A stretch of 9,157 nucleotides of DNA, taken from Desulfobulbaceae bacterium (GTDB lineage: Bacteria > Desulfobacterota > Desulfobulbia > Desulfobulbales > Desulfocapsaceae). This document shows, piece after piece, positions 6,006 through 9,157 of the stretch. A program made the translations under genes and the position numbers. The stretch lies in contig DAOVUU010000060.1 in the NCBI GenBank assembly GCA_030632405.1, positions 1 through 9,157 on the forward strand. Direction: 5' to 3'. Every line of letters begins with the position of its first letter. Within the stretch, counting starts at the first letter, position 1. Below the pieces are notes generated by a model. It saw nothing but the letters and a program-made list of their open reading frames with translations. It was not told where the DNA came from and ran no database searches.

Positions 6006-6899
6006 ATGTTCCCCACATTTCCAATTCGATACCCTCTTTCAGTTCTTTTTCTGATCGTTCTATTGTCAGGGACCGCGGTGTCTGAGCAAAATGAAAAGAT
6101 GAATATGTCCGAGGGTTCTCAGCATATGAACCATGCTGTCAACAGTATGGAACCAAAAGTTGATGAGAAATGGATAGAGGAAAAAACAGGCGATTATGTT
6201 CCTCTGGATCTTGAGTTTGTTGATGATGACGGGAAAAGAGTTACGCTCGGCAGCATTATTGATCGACCGACCATAATACTCCCTATCTACTATTACTGTC
6301 CCAGTATCTGCAGCAGAAACCTTGCCAATCTGGCAACAGCATTAAAGGATCTCAACTTTCAGCCTGGTAAGGACTACAGGGTGATTGCCTTCAGTTTCAA
6401 TGATGTGGAAGATTTTGAAGTGGCCCGAAAGGCGAAAACCAACTATCTTAAGATTGTTGGAGAAGAGTTTCCTCCTTCCGAGTGGCATTTTCTTACCGGA
6501 GAAAAAGAGAATATAAAAAAAGTAACAGACTCTCTGGGATTTCGTTTTCAGAAGATGGATGATACTACTTTTATACACCCTTCAGCTCTGATGACCGTGA
6601 GCAGTCAAGGCCAGATTATCAGATATGTTTATGGTTCTTTTCTGGCGGGTGATATAGATATGGCGCTGCTGGACGCACAACGTGAAACTCCTTCTCTTTC
6701 CGTAAAGAGACTGCTTGCCTTTTGTTTTAACTATGACCCGGATGCGAATAAATCAGTTTTTCAAACGGTAAAAATTGCAGTTCTGGGCTTGTTTGTCCTG
6801 GGACTCAGTTTTGTGTTTTTCTTTTTCAGAAGAAAAGGGCGGAGAAAAAAAGGGCGCGAGATGGAAGAGAGCGGGAACGAAGAGGATATAAAACAATGA
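6006..6899 (+). CDS. sco: SCO1/SenC family copper chaperone for cytochrome oxidase assembly
   Basis: Membrane-anchored thioredoxin-fold protein that inserts or reduces copper in the CuA centre of oxidase subunit II, acting in the periplasm. The 297 residues hold an N-terminal hydrophobic signal segment (10-25), a Met/His-rich stretch (29-48; Met32, 34, 41, 48 and His40, 43), and the SCO domain from about 60-225. That domain has the copper motif CPSIC (Cys98, Cys102) and the third ligand His191 in TFIHPSALM. Next come FCFNYDP (239-245), a transmembrane helix (about 255-274) and a very basic then acidic tail. Many SCO proteins carry only an N-terminal anchor, but this C-terminal arrangement is common in proteobacterial cox clusters. 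The ATG at 6006 has AAAGAGA 5 bases upstream; the GTG at 5991 has no ribosome site. Its stop overlaps the coxA start by four bases (ATGA), indicating translational coupling. Confidence 0.92.
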   Translation: MFPTFPIRYPLSVLFLIVLLSGTAVSEQNEKMNMSEGSQHMNHAVNSMEPKVDEKWIEEKTGDYVPLDLEFVDDDGKRVTLGSIIDRPTIILPIYYYCPSICSRNLANLATALKDLNFQPGKDYRVIAFSFNDVEDFEVARKAKTNYLKIVGEEFPPSEWHFLTGEKENIKKVTDSLGFRFQKMDDTTFIHPSALMTVSSQGQIIRYVYGSFLAGDIDMALLDAQRETPSLSVKRLLAFCFNYDPDANKSVFQTVKIAVLGLFVLGLSFVFFFFRRKGRRKKGREMEESGNEEDIKQ

Positions 6900-8536
6900 T
6901 AAAAACAGAATCCTTTTATGATACACCGGCACCTGCCGGTTTGACTGGCATTAAAGCGTGGCTGTTGACCCACGATCATAAACGCCTTGGGCTTATGTAT
7001 ATGTGGGCCATTCTCTTCTGGTTCGTCATCGCCATGCTGTGCGGCCTGCTTTTGAGGACAGAGCTGATGAGTCACGGGAGGACTGTTATGGGACCGGAAT
7101 TCTATAACGCTCTTTTTACCCTTCATGGGGTAATTATGGTTTTTCTATTCGCTATTCCCTCGATTCCAGCAATTTTCGGAAATTTTTTCCTGCCGATTCA
7201 GCTGGGGACTGATGACGTATTTTTCCCTCGCCTTAATCTGTTCAGTTGGTATCTGTTTATGTTCGGCGGACTTCTAGCGTTGATTTCTCTTTTCAGCGGT
7301 GATGGATTTCCAGACACAGGGTGGACGTTTTATGTTCCCTTCAGTATCGAGGCAAATTCGAACGTTGGTCTTACTGTAATGGCGGCTTTTATTCTGGGAA
7401 TGTCTTCCATGTTGACGGGGCTGAATTTTATAACGACATTTCATCGCATGCGGGATCGTAGAATGGGGCTTATGCAGATTCCACTTTTTACCTGGTCTCT
7501 TTATGCTACCGCATGGGTCCAGATACTGGCGACACCTGTCATCTCCATTACTCTTGTCCTGGTCGTTGTTGAGAGGCTTTTCTCAGTGGGGTTGTTTGAT
7601 CCTGATAAAGGTGGAGATCCTGTACTCTATCAACATCTGTTCTGGATGTATTCGCACCCGGCGGTTTACATTATGATTCTTCCAGGTATGGGGGTTATTT
7701 CAGAAATAATTCCTGTTTTTTCCCGAAAATCGATATTCGGATATAAGGCCATAGTCTGGTCTTCTATGGGGATTGCGATAGCCGGGTCACTGGTATGGGC
7801 GCATCATATGTACACCAGCGGGATGAGTGATGTCTCTGTTTTCATTTTTTCATTGCTGACCTTTTTGGTGGCCATTCCCTCAGCGGTAAAAGTATTTTCC
7901 TGGATAGCTACCATGTATAAGGGGTCTATTGTGATGACCCCACCGTTTTTGCTTTCACTCCTCTTTATTTACCTATTTAGTATCGGCGGTTTGACAGGCC
8001 TTGTTCTTGGTGCGGTTGGTACAGATATACATGTGCATGATACTCACTTCGTTGTTTCTCATTTCCACTTCGTCATGTTTGGTGGGACCGGATTCGCTTT
8101 TTTTGCCGCACTGCATTTCTGGTGGCCGAAAATGTTTGGTATTATGTATGATTTTAAAAAAGCATATATCGGAGCCATCCTCACGGCTATCGGATTTCTT
8201 TTTCACTATATTCCCATGTTCATTCTCGGTATGCAGGGAATGCCGAGGAGATATTACGATTATCTCCCCAAATATGAGACAGGGAATTTTCTTGCCGGTT
8301 TTGGAGCTTATCTCCTTATTATAGGTATACTGATAATGTTTGGTAATTTACTTATGAGTTTCAGGAGCCGTGTACCGGCTTCTTCAGATCCCTGGGGAGG
8401 GACGACACTGGAGTGGACAGTTCCATCACCTCCTCCGGTGCATAATTTTGTTGAAAAACCTCAAATAGAAGAATATCCCTATGATTTTACTAAAGTCGTA
8501 GAACGGGCAAAAAGAGTGAAAGGTAACGAAAATTAA
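6896..8536 (+). CDS. coxA: Cytochrome c oxidase subunit I, heme-copper oxidase class A2
   Basis: Catalytic subunit that reduces O2 to water and pumps protons in the inner membrane; 546 residues with about twelve helices. Heme a ligands are His77 (LHGVIM) and His391. The heme a3 ligand is His389 in VVSHFHFVMFGG. CuB ligands are His254, His303 and His304 (WAHHMYTSG). The cross-linking Tyr258 is in YSHPAVY (252-258), where Tyr-Ser replaces the D-channel glutamate of A1 enzymes, so this is the A2 class. Asp107 and Asn114 in DVFFPRLN mark the D-channel entrance, and Lys332 in IPSAVKVFSW marks the K-channel. The loop before the heme ligands reads HDTHF rather than HDTYY. No fused cytochrome c or subunit III domain is present. 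It overlaps SCO by four bases and subunit III by one, so the genes form one operon. The expected upstream subunit II gene is absent. Confidence 0.97.
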   Translation: MIKTESFYDTPAPAGLTGIKAWLLTHDHKRLGLMYMWAILFWFVIAMLCGLLLRTELMSHGRTVMGPEFYNALFTLHGVIMVFLFAIPSIPAIFGNFFLPIQLGTDDVFFPRLNLFSWYLFMFGGLLALISLFSGDGFPDTGWTFYVPFSIEANSNVGLTVMAAFILGMSSMLTGLNFITTFHRMRDRRMGLMQIPLFTWSLYATAWVQILATPVISITLVLVVVERLFSVGLFDPDKGGDPVLYQHLFWMYSHPAVYIMILPGMGVISEIIPVFSRKSIFGYKAIVWSSMGIAIAGSLVWAHHMYTSGMSDVSVFIFSLLTFLVAIPSAVKVFSWIATMYKGSIVMTPPFLLSLLFIYLFSIGGLTGLVLGAVGTDIHVHDTHFVVSHFHFVMFGGTGFAFFAALHFWWPKMFGIMYDFKKAYIGAILTAIGFLFHYIPMFILGMQGMPRRYYDYLPKYETGNFLAGFGAYLLIIGILIMFGNLLMSFRSRVPASSDPWGGTTLEWTVPSPPPVHNFVEKPQIEEYPYDFTKVVERAKRVKGNEN

Positions 8537-9132
8537 TGAGCGCGCAAATTGATAAAACCGGTGTTAAGATAGGAATGTGGCTGTTCCTCTATTCAGAGAT
8601 CATTTTATTTGGCGGCCTCTTTGTTCTCTATGCAGTATATTTTTACAAATATCCTGAGTTCTTTTCCGAGGGTGGAAAAGAGTTGAACAGGATCATGGGA
8701 GCCGCAAATACAATTGTTCTCCTTGTTTCAAGTTTTACCGTAGCGGCATCGATAACAGCGATACAGCGCAGGGCAAAAAAACAGGCAGTTGGTTTTCTCC
8801 TTTTCTCAATTCTTTGCGGGGTTACCTTTCTTGTTATTAAATATTTTGAGTGGACTGCCAAGTTCCACCACGATATTTATCCTAATTCGGAAACACTCGT
8901 TTCGGGAGAAGTCGGTCTCAATATTTTTTTCGGTCTCTATTATATTATAACCGGCCTGCACGGGTTGCATGTAATTATCGGTATGATCCTGCTCACCATC
9001 AGCCTGGTCCTTGTGTTGGCTGGCAAGGTTACCGAATCAAAATACTCGATGCTGGAGAACTCAGGTCTTTACTGGCACCTGGTGGATTTGATCTGGATAT
9101 TTGTTTTCCCACTCTTTTATCTGGTCCTCTAA
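8536..9132 (+). CDS. coxC: Cytochrome c oxidase subunit III, short five-helix form
   Basis: Non-catalytic membrane subunit that stabilises the oxidase and its proton uptake. The 198 residues hold five helices, at about 13-33, 53-76, 84-102, 126-160 and 178-198, so the first two helices of the seven-helix mitochondrial type are missing, as is usual for many bacterial A2 oxidases. Family marks are WLFLYSEIILFGG (15-27), the glutamate in KYFEWTAKFH (helix III), GLHGLHVIIGM (helix IV) and YWHLVDLIWIFVFPLFYL at the end. The ATG overlaps the coxA stop by one base (TAATG), so translation is coupled. Confidence 0.95.
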   Translation: MSAQIDKTGVKIGMWLFLYSEIILFGGLFVLYAVYFYKYPEFFSEGGKELNRIMGAANTIVLLVSSFTVAASITAIQRRAKKQAVGFLLFSILCGVTFLVIKYFEWTAKFHHDIYPNSETLVSGEVGLNIFFGLYYIITGLHGLHVIIGMILLTISLVLVLAGKVTESKYSMLENSGLYWHLVDLIWIFVFPLFYLVL

Positions 9133-9137
9133 GGAGG
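9132..9137 (+). promoter_or_regulatory. Ribosome binding site for the gene leaving the right edge
   Basis: AGGAGG begins on the last base of the subunit III stop codon and lies 6 bases before a GTG at 9144. Its strength makes that GTG a credible start. Confidence 0.75.
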
Positions 9138-9143
9138 CGTATC

Positions 9144-9157
9144 GTGGACTCACAGGA
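9144..9157 (+). CDS. Start of the next cox-operon gene, probably cytochrome oxidase subunit IV
   Basis: Only four codons (GTG start, then Asp, Ser, Gln) are visible before the window ends. The GTG follows a perfect AGGAGG and lies 11 bp after subunit III. In bacterial cox clusters a small subunit IV (coxD-like) commonly follows subunit III, but the product is inferred from position alone. Subunit II is an alternative. Confidence 0.5.

Noticed and set aside
6761..7126. 121-codon minus-strand open frame across the SCO/coxA junction
   Set aside because: Antisense to two strongly supported genes that overlap by four bases; no motif or ribosome site.

Overview
The window looks like a chromosomal segment of an anaerobic or microaerobic Gram-negative bacterium, plausibly a Desulfobacterota (Desulfobulbales-like) member. 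This is an inference from gene content: a two-iron desulfoferrodoxin, typical of sulfate reducers and relatives, sits back to back with a cytochrome c oxidase operon. Nothing in the sequence fixes the taxon. I see no mobile element, tRNA, rRNA or CRISPR, and no gene-free stretch longer than about 270 bp.

Left block (1-2437, minus strand). A strong sigma70-type promoter (TTGACA, 17-bp spacer, CATAAT) fires leftward into an Lrp/AsnC-family regulator, then lysA (diaminopimelate decarboxylase, 12 bp downstream), then an endonuclease III gene (62 bp further on) that runs off the left edge. An inverted repeat matching 12 of 15 positions of the E. coli Lrp consensus overlaps the -35 box, so the regulator may control itself and lysA.

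Middle block (2438-5170). A stand-alone polyprenol-phosphate mannosyltransferase-like GT2 enzyme is on the plus strand. It converges on a minus-strand pair: desulfoferrodoxin (superoxide reductase), then class II fumarase. A perfect 9-bp inverted repeat without a U tract lies between these two genes, just upstream of the fumarase start.

Right block (5171-9157, plus strand). A 272-bp AT-rich divergent region separates desulfoferrodoxin from a tightly packed operon: a secreted DOMON-domain protein, an SCO-type copper chaperone with a Met/His-rich segment and a C-terminal membrane anchor, cytochrome oxidase subunit I of the A2 (YS-type) class, a five-helix subunit III, and the first codons of another gene, probably subunit IV. 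The copper-binding subunit II is not in the window.

Taken together, the centre and right encode oxygen handling: an O2 reductase with its copper-centre assembly factor, divergent from a superoxide reductase. The least ordinary element is the DOMON protein leading the oxidase operon. It has residues that could ligate a b-type heme, and I cannot assign its role.
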